A stretch of 64,000 bases of DNA, taken from NCBI GenBank assembly GCA_946411505.1, contig CAMKEG010000001.1, positions 310,001 through 374,000 on the forward strand. The letters run 5' to 3'. The translations under genes were made by a program, and so were the position numbers. Shown piece after piece: positions 7,550 through 15,937 of this stretch. This DNA is from an uncultured Treponema sp. Lineage in GTDB: Bacteria; Spirochaetota; Spirochaetia; Treponematales; Treponemataceae. The notes beneath the pieces are model-generated. The model saw only the letters and a list, made by a program, of their open reading frames with translations, was not told where the DNA came from and searched no databases. The stretch's first letter is position 1, and the number at the start of each line of letters is the position of its first letter.

Positions 7550-9109
7550 TTATCTCTTTTTTGCGAAGATGCGGTAGTTCAACCAGGGCATTACGGGGTG
7601 CAGTTTTTCGAGCGCGCAGAACCATTCGGTGCTGACGGTGTTGCTGCCAAGCGCGTCGAAAATGTTTGAGAAGGAAACGATTCCGCGCTTGAAAAATTCA
7701 GAGGCGTAGTCGGCAAAGTCGTTTTGGTCGACCATTTTTGAAAGCGAGCAGTCTTGGACAAGCAGAAGCTCGCGGGCGGCAAGGTTAAGCAAACGGGTCT
7801 TTAGGCCGCCGTCGCCGGGAAACCTTGAAACCAAGTCAACGATTCGCTCGTTGGCCTTCCTTAAGTATTTTATCATCCAAGAATTTTGGCTTGAAATGAA
7901 ATTTTCGCCGTAGGAAAATTCAGAGAAGGCGGCCGCGTAGGGAACAATTTTTTGGGCGTTGTATTTTCCTTCAAGCAAGCTGTTGGCTCCCGTAACTTTA
8001 AGTCCTTCGTCCGCCGCCGACACAAGCGCGGCCTTTATCCAGTCAAAAAATTCCGGCCAAGAAACACTCAGTTCCCTTACGTTGAAAACTTGGACGAGGG
8101 AAACGTCCGCGTCGTCGCCCAAATAAATCTGGGCTTTCTTTAACGCCTCGCTTTTTTCATGAACGAACGACTTGGCGTCCTCGGAAATCCGCTCCAACGC
8201 GTCCTTAAACGAATACTTTGAGCCGCCCTTGTTTTCGTAAGACCAAAAAGTCCGGCTTCGCGCGTGGCCTTCCTTTATGAACGGCGTCAACTCCTTTGGA
8301 GAAAGCTCCCACGCCAAGTCCTTGGACGAATCAAGGTAAAGGTCGTCTTGCGTCCGTTCCAAATTGAATTCCTCGGCGGCAAAAATCGACAAAGAGTTTG
8401 GGCAGCGGGCCGGCATGAAAATTCCGTTTATCGGCTGGACTTCGGAGAACAAAAAGCTTTGGGCCGGCAAAATCGTGTATGAAAGGCCGTAAGATTTTAT
8501 CACCTTTTCAAGCCCTGGAGCGTAGCCCATTTCCGGCAAGAAAAATCCGTCGCTCGCCTGCCCAAAATATTGCTTGACGGCAAAAAGGCCGCTTTCGACC
8601 TGCGCGTTCAACACTTCCGGCATGTCGGCGTAATGCGGCATGAACATATACGTTCCGCAAGTGGACAAGATTTCCGCAAAGCCTTCTTGGGCAAAATTTG
8701 AAAAAGCCTTTAGAAGGTCGCAGTTCCAAACTTCGTTGTAAAGCCTTTTGCTCTCTTTTGCCCTTTCAAGATTTTCGGCGGCCGCTTTAGACGCGGCGGC
8801 GTCCTTCTTTACGCGCTCAAGCTCCTTTTGGCCAAAGTCAATCAAATTGTCCAGCCACTTGTTGTACTTCTTTTTTATTTCCAAATCCGCCAGCGTTTCG
8901 CAAGTCGATGCCGAAAAAACAAGCGCGATTTGCGCGTCAAGCTTTTTCTCCTTGATGAACGAAAGCAAGCTCAAAGTCGGCAAAAAAACTTTTGTGACAT
9001 GCTGAAAGACAAGAGCGCTTTCGGCTTCATAGTTAGCCGCGTCGTTTTGGCCAACCTTTATGTACGGGCAGTGAAGATTCAAAGTGAAGATTAAATTTCG
9101 TGAAGCCAT
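7550..9109 (-). CDS. GH57-like protein with altered catalytic aspartate site
   Basis: 519 aa. It resembles the GH57/DUF1957 alpha-glucan branching-enzyme group: a substrate-site His in NLHCPYI (H13), a putative nucleophile E193 in FFLPEMGYAPG, SYGLSYTILPAQSFLF after it, and a helical C-terminal domain from about 390. In active GH57 branching enzymes the acid/base Asp lies in a DTELFGHWW-like motif. The equivalent stretch here, VQVFNVRELSVSWPEFF (340-356), has Asn343 at that place and lacks GHWW. The late SDWPF-like motif is also degraded (DCSLSKMVDQNDF). It is therefore a GH57 homologue of doubtful catalytic competence, perhaps a glycogen-binding or regulatory protein. The start ATG has only a weak upstream AAAGGT. 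It follows the DUF4912 gene by 18 bp. Confidence 0.8.
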   Translation of the reverse strand: MASRNLIFTLNLHCPYIKVGQNDAANYEAESALVFQHVTKVFLPTLSLLSFIKEKKLDAQIALVFSASTCETLADLEIKKKYNKWLDNLIDFGQKELERVKKDAAASKAAAENLERAKESKRLYNEVWNCDLLKAFSNFAQEGFAEILSTCGTYMFMPHYADMPEVLNAQVESGLFAVKQYFGQASDGFFLPEMGYAPGLEKVIKSYGLSYTILPAQSFLFSEVQPINGIFMPARCPNSLSIFAAEEFNLERTQDDLYLDSSKDLAWELSPKELTPFIKEGHARSRTFWSYENKGGSKYSFKDALERISEDAKSFVHEKSEALKKAQIYLGDDADVSLVQVFNVRELSVSWPEFFDWIKAALVSAADEGLKVTGANSLLEGKYNAQKIVPYAAAFSEFSYGENFISSQNSWMIKYLRKANERIVDLVSRFPGDGGLKTRLLNLAARELLLVQDCSLSKMVDQNDFADYASEFFKRGIVSFSNIFDALGSNTVSTEWFCALEKLHPVMPWLNYRIFAKKR

Positions 9110-9127
9110 TTTTTACCTTTATATTTT

Positions 9128-9796
9128 TTAATAGAATGATTGTCTGTAATTGTTGTAATGCTTTCTTAGCAACTCGGCAGCGCCGGAAAGCTCCATGATT
9201 TTTGAAACCTTAAGCTTTTCGCCGGGCTTGGCGGACATAATCTCGCCGCCTTTTGGCAGCTTGATTTTTTCCGTATGCGCCAAAATGTCGTCTTGGCCGA
9301 GCGATTCGGAAACCAAATCAACGCGGACTATCTTTTTTTGTCCCGGAACGATTACATAGTTTTCCCTGTCCGTCAAGGCGATTTGCACGTCAAAAGTTTC
9401 GGAAGGCTTTTCGTCCTCCAAATTGTCAAAGAAATAAATTGCAAGGCGCAAGGAACTGTGGCTGGACCTAATTTTTTTGATTGTCCACTCGCTCAAATCC
9501 CACCAAACAAAAAGGGAGGCGGGATTCCTTATGATTGCGTTTATTTTAGTTTCGTTGTAGCTTTCGGGAAGCGTGTTTACGTTTATGACTTCCTCTTCCT
9601 GGTCGGAGAGAACGATTGTCTCTTTTGGCTTTTCCGGTTTTTCCAACTCGCTCGCAAGCTCAAGCAAATCTCCGATAATCAGCTGGCGGTTCAAATCGTC
9701 GGGCGCGTCAATTCCATACTCATCAGCGATTTCAAGCAATTCGCTGGATGACAAAGTTTCCAATTTAGCCCGCGTCAAACGACTGTCTTTTTTCAT
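9128..9796 (-). CDS. DUF4912 domain protein
   Basis: 222 aa, no signal peptide. An N-terminal helical segment (LTRAKLETLSSSELLEIADE) resembles a SAP/Rho-N-like start. It is followed by an acidic linker and the DUF4912 core (about 75-190) with the recognisable INAIIRNPASLFVWWDLSEW and the RLAIYFFD/FDVQIALTDRENYVIVPG strands. DUF4912 genes often neighbour GH57/DUF1957 genes, as here, which suggests a shared role in alpha-glucan metabolism; no reaction is known to me for this domain. It is the first gene of a two-gene leftward operon whose -10 box lies only 9 nt before its ATG. Confidence 0.85.
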   Translation of the reverse strand: MKKDSRLTRAKLETLSSSELLEIADEYGIDAPDDLNRQLIIGDLLELASELEKPEKPKETIVLSDQEEEVINVNTLPESYNETKINAIIRNPASLFVWWDLSEWTIKKIRSSHSSLRLAIYFFDNLEDEKPSETFDVQIALTDRENYVIVPGQKKIVRVDLVSESLGQDDILAHTEKIKLPKGGEIMSAKPGEKLKVSKIMELSGAAELLRKHYNNYRQSFY

Positions 9797-9805
9797 AATG
9801 GTATT

Positions 9806-9834
9806 AATATCTATTAAAATCGCGGATTTGTCAA
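9806..9834 (-). promoter_or_regulatory. Promoter of DUF4912-GH57 operon, near-leaderless
   Basis: On the minus strand: TTGACA (9829-9834), 17-bp spacer, GATATT (9806-9811), then only 9 nt to the ATG at 9796. No ribosome-binding site fits in that gap. Confidence 0.65.
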
Positions 9835-9849
9835 GCCAAAAAAACGCGT

Positions 9850-9977
9850 AAAAAAAAAGGCTCCCAGTCGGCGTGCGGCCGGCGGAACCGCTAGATATCG
9901 TCGCTACTCACATTTTGCCCCTTGTAACTATTTACGTCTGCCGCTCGCGCGGCAGAGGCAAAATGAGAGTTTCCGCC
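9850..9977. other. Structured palindromic intergenic region
   Basis: Between two divergent promoters. Nested arms: GGCGGAA 9881-9887 with TTCCGCC 9971-9977; CTCACATTTTGCC 9907-9919 with GGCAAAATGAG 9957-9967 (2-nt bulge); CTGCCGC 9938-9944 with GCGGCAG 9949-9955. Read on the minus strand the structure runs into a T9 tract (complement of the A-run at about 9850-9858), as a small terminated RNA would. No reading frame of interest and no tRNA-like arms. It could be a small RNA, a palindromic repeat or simply a terminator. Confidence 0.4.
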
Positions 9978-10015
9978 AACCGTCCGCCTCCTTCGCGCCA
10001 TTTTTCTACACCCGC

Positions 10016-10044
10016 TTTTCATTCATACTCTTATATTGTATAAT
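10016..10044 (+). promoter_or_regulatory. thiI promoter, leaderless arrangement
   Basis: TTTTCA (10016-10021), 17-bp spacer, perfect TATAAT (10039-10044), then 6 nt to ATG 10051, so transcription should begin at or next to the A of the start codon. There is no Shine-Dalgarno sequence. Confidence 0.65.
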
Positions 10045-10050
10045 GGGCGC

Positions 10051-11235
10051 ATGGTCACATACTTGGCAAAACTTGGCGAGCTGACATTGAAAGGCTCAAA
10101 CATAAAACTTTTTGAAAAACAGCTTTTGAGCAACGCAAGGGCGTATTTCTCAAGAGAGGACGAAATAAAAATCACTTTGCGCGCGGGCAGAATGTATTTT
10201 GTCGCGGAAGACTCATTCTGCCAAAAAATTGAATATTGCCTTGAACATTTGGTAGGCATCACAGGCTGGGCAAAAACCGTCGCGGTGGAAAAAAACATTG
10301 ACGCGATAAAGGACGCGGTCTTTGACTTGTGCGTCCAAGCAGCAAAAAACGGAGCCAAAACTTTTAAGTGCGACTCGCGCCGCGCGGACAAAAGCTTTCC
10401 GCTTGACTCCTACGCGATAAGCAAGGAAGCCGCCGCCCGCGTTTACGACCAAAAGATTTTGGCCGTGGACGTCCACAAGCCTGACGTTACGGTTTACATA
10501 GAAGTAAGGGAAAAAGTTTTCATTTACACGGATTCAAAAAAGGCGGCAAGAGGGCTTCCGGTTGGCGTAAGCGGCCACGGACTTTTGCTTTTAAGCGGCG
10601 GCATAGACAGCCCGGTCGCCGGCTGGCGCATGATGCGGCGCGGAATGAAAATCGACGCGGTCTACTACCATTCCTATCCCTACACAAGCGACGAGGCGCA
10701 AAAAAAAGTCGAGGACTTGGCCGCGCGCATTTCCGCGTACGGGGTAAGCGTCCACTTGCACATAGTCAGCTTTACGGAAGCGCAAATGCAAATAAAGAAA
10801 TCGTCGCCGGAAAACTACAGCACCCTGCTTTTACGAATGTGCATGATGAGCGTGGCCAACAAAATCGCCGCGCGCATAGGCGCCCAGTGCATAGTCACGG
10901 GAGAGTCGCTTGGACAAGTGGCCAGCCAGACAATCGAGAACATGGCCGTGACAGAAATGATGGCCGCGCTGCCGCTCGTCCGACCCTTGTCGGGAATGGA
11001 CAAGGAAGAGATAATCGCGGACTCAATCGCGATTGGAACTTACGACACGTCGATTCTTCCCTACGAGGATTGCTGCGTTCTTTTCAGCCCCAAGCACCCA
11101 ATCCTAAAGGCTGACAAAGAGGAAGCCAAGAAGATTTACGACGCCATGCAAATAGAGCCATTGCTGGAAGAGGCCTTTGAAAAGAGAGCGATAAAAAGGT
11201 TTTGGGTGGGAAAAGAAGCTCCCGTCCAAGAGTAA
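10051..11235 (+). CDS. thiI: tRNA 4-thiouridine sulfurtransferase ThiI
   Basis: 394 aa from ATG 10051. An in-frame TTG at 10036 lies upstream, but the -10 box overlaps that stretch and ThiI proteins normally begin just before the LxELxLKG strand, here LAKLGELTLKG. N-terminal ferredoxin-like domain and THUMP domain (about 50-165), then a PP-loop ATPase with SGGIDSPVAGW (about 180-190) and the later VTGESLGQVASQTIENM. It adenylates U8 of tRNA for 4-thiouridine formation and may serve thiamine thiazole synthesis. There is no C-terminal rhodanese domain, as in most non-enterobacterial ThiI proteins. It converges on the next gene with only 4 bp between stops. Confidence 0.95.
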   Translation: MVTYLAKLGELTLKGSNIKLFEKQLLSNARAYFSREDEIKITLRAGRMYFVAEDSFCQKIEYCLEHLVGITGWAKTVAVEKNIDAIKDAVFDLCVQAAKNGAKTFKCDSRRADKSFPLDSYAISKEAAARVYDQKILAVDVHKPDVTVYIEVREKVFIYTDSKKAARGLPVGVSGHGLLLLSGGIDSPVAGWRMMRRGMKIDAVYYHSYPYTSDEAQKKVEDLAARISAYGVSVHLHIVSFTEAQMQIKKSSPENYSTLLLRMCMMSVANKIAARIGAQCIVTGESLGQVASQTIENMAVTEMMAALPLVRPLSGMDKEEIIADSIAIGTYDTSILPYEDCCVLFSPKHPILKADKEEAKKIYDAMQIEPLLEEAFEKRAIKRFWVGKEAPVQE

Positions 11236-11239
11236 AAGG

Positions 11240-12379
11240 CTACTCGGCCTTCTTTTCAAGCAAAATTTTTGCGATTTTGCTTGAGTCTGTGTCAAACTTC
11301 AAGCGGTCAAAGTTTTCCGCCATGCGGCTGCCAAAATTTTCGTCGTCCAAAAGCTCCTCAATTTTGTCGTAGATTTTTGAGGGCTTTTGTATGAACCAAC
11401 CCACCTTGTTTTGAACGGCAAAGCGCATGTTGCCCAACTCTTGGTTGTGAATGTAGCGGGAAATGATTATCGGCTTTCTGCAGGAAAGGACTTCTATCAG
11501 CGTGGCCGGCCCCGCCTTCATGACGACGCAGTCCGAAAGTTTTATCAACTCGTCCAAGTAGTTGACAAAGCCGTAGACATGCAAGTCCAATTTTGGGTAA
11601 AGGCGGGCAAGGCTTTCCAAGTAGGCGTACTTTCCCATGTCCTTTCCGCAAACGACGGCTATGGCAAATTTTGCGTGGCGCAAGACGCACTTGTTCACGA
11701 TGTCGACGGCGCCCGGAAGTCCGTCGCCGCCGCCTACAAGAAGAACAGTTTTTTTGTCGGGGTCAAAGCCGCGCTTTTTGCGCAAGGCCAAGATGTCTTC
11801 CTTTCCAAAAGGCTCCAAATATTTTGGGTTCATCACAAAAGGAACGACTTTTATTTGGCTTTCCGGAACCTTTTGCGCGACGCCGATTTTCTTGGCCTCC
11901 TCCGAGTAAACAAGGTAGTCCAAGCTTCTGTCCCAGAACCAAACATTGGGAACGGTAAAGGGGTCCGTGACCATCACCGTTATGTTAATCTTTTTGTGCA
12001 GGCGGATGACCGCGCTTTTTGCGAACGTGGAAAGCGCGTAATGGAACGAAACGATGTCGGTGGGCTGTTCGCGCTTGATGACTTTTTTTAGGTAGTGGAC
12101 CGTATGAAAGCGCATCATCTTGCATATCAAGGTGACAAAGGGACGGTGCTGGCTTATGTCGTAAATCAGCGGAAAAAGGCCGTGAAAAAAATTGGTGGCC
12201 CAAAAGTAAAGGAGCTCAAAGCCCACCTTTCCAATAATGTTTCCGCGGTCAAAGCCGTTGGCCATCACCACTTCCGCGTCCGGGTTTTTCCTCATGATTT
12301 CTTCTTTTAGAACTCTGGCGGTGGAAATATGACCCGCGCCTGTCGTCAAATACAAAAACAAAAATTTACGCTTTGCCAT
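11240..12379 (-). CDS. GT28/MGDG synthase-like glycolipid glycosyltransferase
   Basis: 379 aa, GT-B fold. The N-terminal half has LTTGAGHISTARVLKEEI (about 11-28), the MGDG-synthase-type glycine/His loop, and a segment with TDIVSFHYALSTF and VMVTDPFTVPNVWFW. The C-terminal half binds the nucleotide sugar: VLLVGGGDGLPG, AVVCGKDMGKY, VYGFVNYLDELIKLSDCVVMKAGPATLIEVLSC. Relatives (plant MGD, Bacillus UgtP) move Gal or Glc from a UDP-sugar to diacylglycerol at the inner membrane, and treponemes carry such glycolipids. A GGAG lies before the ATG, 14 bp after the stop of the preceding outer-membrane protein gene, so it is probably the last gene of that operon. Donor and acceptor are inferred from the family. 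Confidence 0.85.
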   Translation of the reverse strand: MAKRKFLFLYLTTGAGHISTARVLKEEIMRKNPDAEVVMANGFDRGNIIGKVGFELLYFWATNFFHGLFPLIYDISQHRPFVTLICKMMRFHTVHYLKKVIKREQPTDIVSFHYALSTFAKSAVIRLHKKINITVMVTDPFTVPNVWFWDRSLDYLVYSEEAKKIGVAQKVPESQIKVVPFVMNPKYLEPFGKEDILALRKKRGFDPDKKTVLLVGGGDGLPGAVDIVNKCVLRHAKFAIAVVCGKDMGKYAYLESLARLYPKLDLHVYGFVNYLDELIKLSDCVVMKAGPATLIEVLSCRKPIIISRYIHNQELGNMRFAVQNKVGWFIQKPSKIYDKIEELLDDENFGSRMAENFDRLKFDTDSSKIAKILLEKKAE

Positions 12380-12393
12380 TCAAGTCTCCAAAA

Positions 12394-14145
12394 TCAATAG
12401 CTATATTTAACTGAAAGCGAAATATAATTATTCACTTCGTCGTACAATTTGTCTTTCCAGTTTTGCCAAGCGTTGCTTACAAGCATGTATTTCTCCGTCT
12501 CCGTTTTTGCGGAATTGATGGCGGCCGCGACGTCCGAAGTATAAATCGCGTTGTCAACGCCCTTGTTGCAAATGTACTCAAATGTGTAGCCCAACTTTAG
12601 CTCCAAGACGCCCCATTTCTTCCTAAAGGCTTCCCAACTGCCCTGCAAACCGCACTGGAAGACATACATCTTGTGCTTCTGCCTCATGAACACTTGCCGC
12701 TCTTGGACGCTCTTTGGGTAAGGGTCTGTCGCGATTCCTCCGGTGTTGTCTCCGGCCGCGAATTTCTCGCAATGGGCGACGGCCTCGTTGACAGTCCAGC
12801 TTTCCGTCTCGTTTCCGTGGCGGACAAAATCCGTGGAAAGGTTGAGGTTAAGCCGCTTGACCGGCTCAAAGTGGATTTCAAAATGAAGCCGGTCGGAATT
12901 GGGCCGCAAGTTGGAGCCGATTGAGACGCCGTGGTTTGTGTAATCCTGATAGTTGAACGTGTCGGCGGCGACGGGAGCGCTTTTGCTTGGAGAGTTTATC
13001 CAATGCGAATACATGTAAGGCAAAACCAGCGTGTAGTCAAGCGAAAGCTTTTTGCAAAAACCTGACGCCGGCGTGTAAACCGCTCCGGTTTGCAAGGCGG
13101 CCTTGAACTTTGAGTCAAATTTTCCCTTGCCCCAATCGTCCACGCTTATGTCGTCCACGGCGAAAGTCAAAGCCGCCTCCAAGCGGTCAAAGGGCCGGTA
13201 CTCAAAGCTAAGGCCGTAAATGTCGTTGTCGCCGGCGTCGAACATTCCCTGCAAAAGAATGTATGGGGCTGGAATCAAATAGCTGGGGTCAAAGCGCTCG
13301 CCAAAAATGCCCGTCTCAAAATACGAAATTGACAATTGCTTTATAGGCGTGAAGCGGACTGAATGGAAGGCCAAAAATTTATTGGCCGTGAACTCGCCCT
13401 TGAAATTCTTGGCGGCCACTTGGGAAATCGACTGGGAGTACTGCCATTTTTCGGAAGCGTAGTTGACCACAAAATTGTTCATATGGCAGGAATTGGGATT
13501 TACGACGATGCTGTCATGCCCAAAAATATTGGCGAAGCCTATTCTGTTGGCGCCGATTATTCCGTTGATTGTCGAGTTGCCGACGTTGAGGCCGGCGGCC
13601 ATGTCCCAGTTGCCTTCAAGAGGGCCGAAAGACGCCGGATCGCCCCAAGTGTTCAACGGCTCGTTTTGGAAAGCCTTTAAAAGCTCTCCGGACTCGGTTC
13701 CGCTGTTGTGCAGGCTCAAGCCCAAATTGTAGCCCAAGGAAATCCAGTCCTTGAACAAGACGTCGCCGTAAACGGACGGCTCGATGAAAATAAATTTGTT
13801 GAAGCCGCCTCCGCCGCCGGCGGAAGCCTTGACTTTGGCGCCGACCTCAAGCGCGGCCCGCCACTGCTTCTTAAAATATTTTTCGTAATAGTATTTCGCG
13901 GTCTCGGCGTCGGCTTCGTCGCCGTTTTCAATCACGGCGTCAAGAATTTCCTTGACGACGATGGCGGGATAAGGGCTTACTTGCGGCAAAAAGCCCACAA
14001 GCCCCTTCACTTGCCATTGGCGGGCGCTTTCATAAAAATCAAGCGTGGGCTCTATGACGACTTGCGAAAAAGAAAAGGCTCCGCAAAAGAGCAAGGCAAG
14101 GGCCAAGGCGCAAATTCTAAATTCATGCTTTACTTTATTCTTCAC
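12394..14145 (-). CDS. Predicted outer-membrane beta-barrel protein, paralogue 1
   Basis: 583 aa from GTG 14145, chosen because AGGAG lies 10 nt upstream and a signal peptide (KHEFRICALALALLFCGAFSFSQ) follows directly; a longer frame reaches 14199 but runs deep into the preceding gene. The mature protein has a short helical start (LVGFLPQVSPYPAIVVKEIL) echoing the PLSxxxxxxxL segment of the two paralogues upstream. It is then dominated by alternating aromatic/polar strands and ends in ISLSVKYSY, a terminal aromatic strand typical of BamA-assembled barrels. Function unknown; a Wzi-like or porin-like role is possible. Third of three tandem related genes, overlapping the previous one by 11 bp. 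Confidence 0.75.
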   Translation of the reverse strand: MKNKVKHEFRICALALALLFCGAFSFSQVVIEPTLDFYESARQWQVKGLVGFLPQVSPYPAIVVKEILDAVIENGDEADAETAKYYYEKYFKKQWRAALEVGAKVKASAGGGGGFNKFIFIEPSVYGDVLFKDWISLGYNLGLSLHNSGTESGELLKAFQNEPLNTWGDPASFGPLEGNWDMAAGLNVGNSTINGIIGANRIGFANIFGHDSIVVNPNSCHMNNFVVNYASEKWQYSQSISQVAAKNFKGEFTANKFLAFHSVRFTPIKQLSISYFETGIFGERFDPSYLIPAPYILLQGMFDAGDNDIYGLSFEYRPFDRLEAALTFAVDDISVDDWGKGKFDSKFKAALQTGAVYTPASGFCKKLSLDYTLVLPYMYSHWINSPSKSAPVAADTFNYQDYTNHGVSIGSNLRPNSDRLHFEIHFEPVKRLNLNLSTDFVRHGNETESWTVNEAVAHCEKFAAGDNTGGIATDPYPKSVQERQVFMRQKHKMYVFQCGLQGSWEAFRKKWGVLELKLGYTFEYICNKGVDNAIYTSDVAAAINSAKTETEKYMLVSNAWQNWKDKLYDEVNNYISLSVKYSY

Positions 14146-15937
14146 TTTCAGTCCGCTCCTTATTATCAGGCCGCTCTCCAGCCGCATTTTTTTCCTCATT
14201 GTCTTTTACCTCTGCCTGCGCTTTATTTGCCTTGACGTTTGCAAATTTCACTTTTATGCCGAACGCGCACTCAAACGAAAATTCTGTGGCGCCGGACTTA
14301 TGCCCTGCGTTGGACACAATCGCCAATGACGGCTGGGCCATGACGGAAAGCCACTGGTTCAAGGCGTAAGAGCCGTACAAAGTGATTACGTTGGCATACT
14401 CAGGAACGCCGCTTGGAGCGGAAAGGTTCCTTCCGTTTTTGTATTTAGGGCTGAACTGCGTCGTTCCGTCCGAAGCCGTCGTGAAAGGATAAACCCAGCC
14501 TCTCAAGGCCGCGTCGCTCAAGTTGAAAATGCGCGGGCCCCAGCCGACAGACTGGAATATGTTGGGGTCGGAAAGCTCGCCGCGCGCCAGGAACAAATAC
14601 TTAAAGCCGACCTTCCACTTGTCGGCGACCTCGTAGCCGGCGCCACAAGTCGCGGCCAAAGTGTCGGGGCCGTAGCGGCTTCCCACCCACTCGTAGAAGT
14701 CGGAGGAGCCGGCGGTGCTTTCGCTTGAGGTCTTTACGAACGACCAGTTGGGGCTTGAGTTTATGTACAAGTAAGGCTGGGTGTAGCTGCATTCCGCGTA
14801 AAGGCGGAGATGGCCGTCCTTTATGGGAATGTATGACTCCAGTCCGCCCTGGACGCCCATCGCGTTTGGAACGTAGTTGTCCTTGTTCTTGTCGTTGTCG
14901 TCAATTTCCGCCGGAAGCTGGAACTGGGTCATCGCCCACAAGGCGTAAATTCTAAGGCTCTTCACGGGAGCGACGTTAACCTTAAGTCCAAAGAAGCTTC
15001 CCACGTCGCTTCCGTCGGCTTGGTAGTCAAGCCAAGAGGCGTAGTTGTGCAAGAACATCATCGGGTTGAAAAAGCGCAAGTCCATGTCTCCGTAAGGAAG
15101 CGCGGCTTCCATAAGCGACAGCTGGACTTTTTTTCCTATCCTTGCGTCCACCTTGTGCGAATAAAGGTAGCGCCTTGTGTTAAGCTGGGTCAACGAGCCT
15201 GTGTACTGCGCGATGGGCGAATAAAACGAAAGGGAGACGTTCGTGGCGTCCGTCAAGTATCCGCCCTGAATGACGGAGCTTGTTTGTGCCCGTCCAAAGG
15301 CTTGGCTCATGTTGTCCACGCGGAAGTTGAATCCGACAGTGTCGGTGAAGGCGTAGCCGAAAGAGCCGTAAGCCATGTGCGGAAAGTTGACGTCAAAAAT
15401 TTTTTCTTTGTACGGAATGTTGAAATAAGTCTTGGCGTCCTCTCCGCCAGTCTTGTTCAAGCCTAAAAAAATGTCCGCGAACAAAGTGGCGTAGTCGCCG
15501 ACGCCGAGCGTCACCGGCAAATCGATTAAATGGCCTTTTTCATACCTGTCGTAAACCCAAGGAACGGCCTTGTTGCTTTTTGCGAAGCCCTCCAAGTTCA
15601 GCTCGGGCGCGACGCGGACTTGAAAAATCGAGGCGTTGGCCGAAAAGTCCGGCTCGTTGAAAAAGCCGATGATTTTGTCGTATTGAAGCTTGCCCGCTTG
15701 GCTCAAGGAGTCGTAGTCAATCTCGCCAAGCATCGCGCGGACTTGGTTGAGGGACAAGGGCGCCTGGTCTGAAAACTGGACGATGGCGCATTCCTGCTCC
15801 AAAATCTGAAGGGAATCGTAAATCCAATGGCGCGGCTCAAAAAGGGTCTGTCCTCCCCTTCCGGCCTTCTTGCCTTCCGCCGCCGCCAAAAAAGCGAGGG
15901 CTAAAAAAAGCGCCGACGCAATCGCAAGCCTTTTCAT
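14135..15937 (-). CDS. Predicted outer-membrane beta-barrel protein, paralogue 2
   Basis: 600 aa. Signal peptide MKRLAIASALFLALAFLAAAE. The N-terminal mature domain (about 30-85) carries HWIYDSLQILEQECAIVQF and DQAPLSLNQVRAMLGEI, shared with the upstream paralogue (HWIYDALASVELDFGRWHF, DQTPLSIMEIKGILDEI). The rest is a long series of amphipathic strands. Both proteins also share a late block of strands including PNWSFVK/PNWSLVS, YEWVGSRYGPD/YEWIGSPVGPD and the 'GxxxLLARGE'-like FLARGE/FAARGE. A charged tail (about 555-600) extends beyond the last strand, unusual for a barrel. The start overlaps the upstream stop by 4 bp (ATGA). I cannot assign a substrate. Confidence 0.78.
   Translation of the reverse strand: MKRLAIASALFLALAFLAAAEGKKAGRGGQTLFEPRHWIYDSLQILEQECAIVQFSDQAPLSLNQVRAMLGEIDYDSLSQAGKLQYDKIIGFFNEPDFSANASIFQVRVAPELNLEGFAKSNKAVPWVYDRYEKGHLIDLPVTLGVGDYATLFADIFLGLNKTGGEDAKTYFNIPYKEKIFDVNFPHMAYGSFGYAFTDTVGFNFRVDNMSQAFGRAQTSSVIQGGYLTDATNVSLSFYSPIAQYTGSLTQLNTRRYLYSHKVDARIGKKVQLSLMEAALPYGDMDLRFFNPMMFLHNYASWLDYQADGSDVGSFFGLKVNVAPVKSLRIYALWAMTQFQLPAEIDDNDKNKDNYVPNAMGVQGGLESYIPIKDGHLRLYAECSYTQPYLYINSSPNWSFVKTSSESTAGSSDFYEWVGSRYGPDTLAATCGAGYEVADKWKVGFKYLFLARGELSDPNIFQSVGWGPRIFNLSDAALRGWVYPFTTASDGTTQFSPKYKNGRNLSAPSGVPEYANVITLYGSYALNQWLSVMAQPSLAIVSNAGHKSGATEFSFECAFGIKVKFANVKANKAQAEVKDNEEKNAAGERPDNKERTESEE

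Noticed and set aside
9850..9977. tRNA or other known structured RNA
   Set aside because: No T-arm GGTTCGAATCC-like stretch or CCA end, and no riboswitch core that I recognise.
10036..10050. Upstream TTG start for thiI
   Set aside because: It overlaps the TATAAT box and adds residues absent from the ThiI N-terminus.
11387..12091. 234-codon frame opposite the GT28 gene
   Set aside because: The minus-strand frame has a full enzyme with family motifs; the opposite frame has no recognisable domain.
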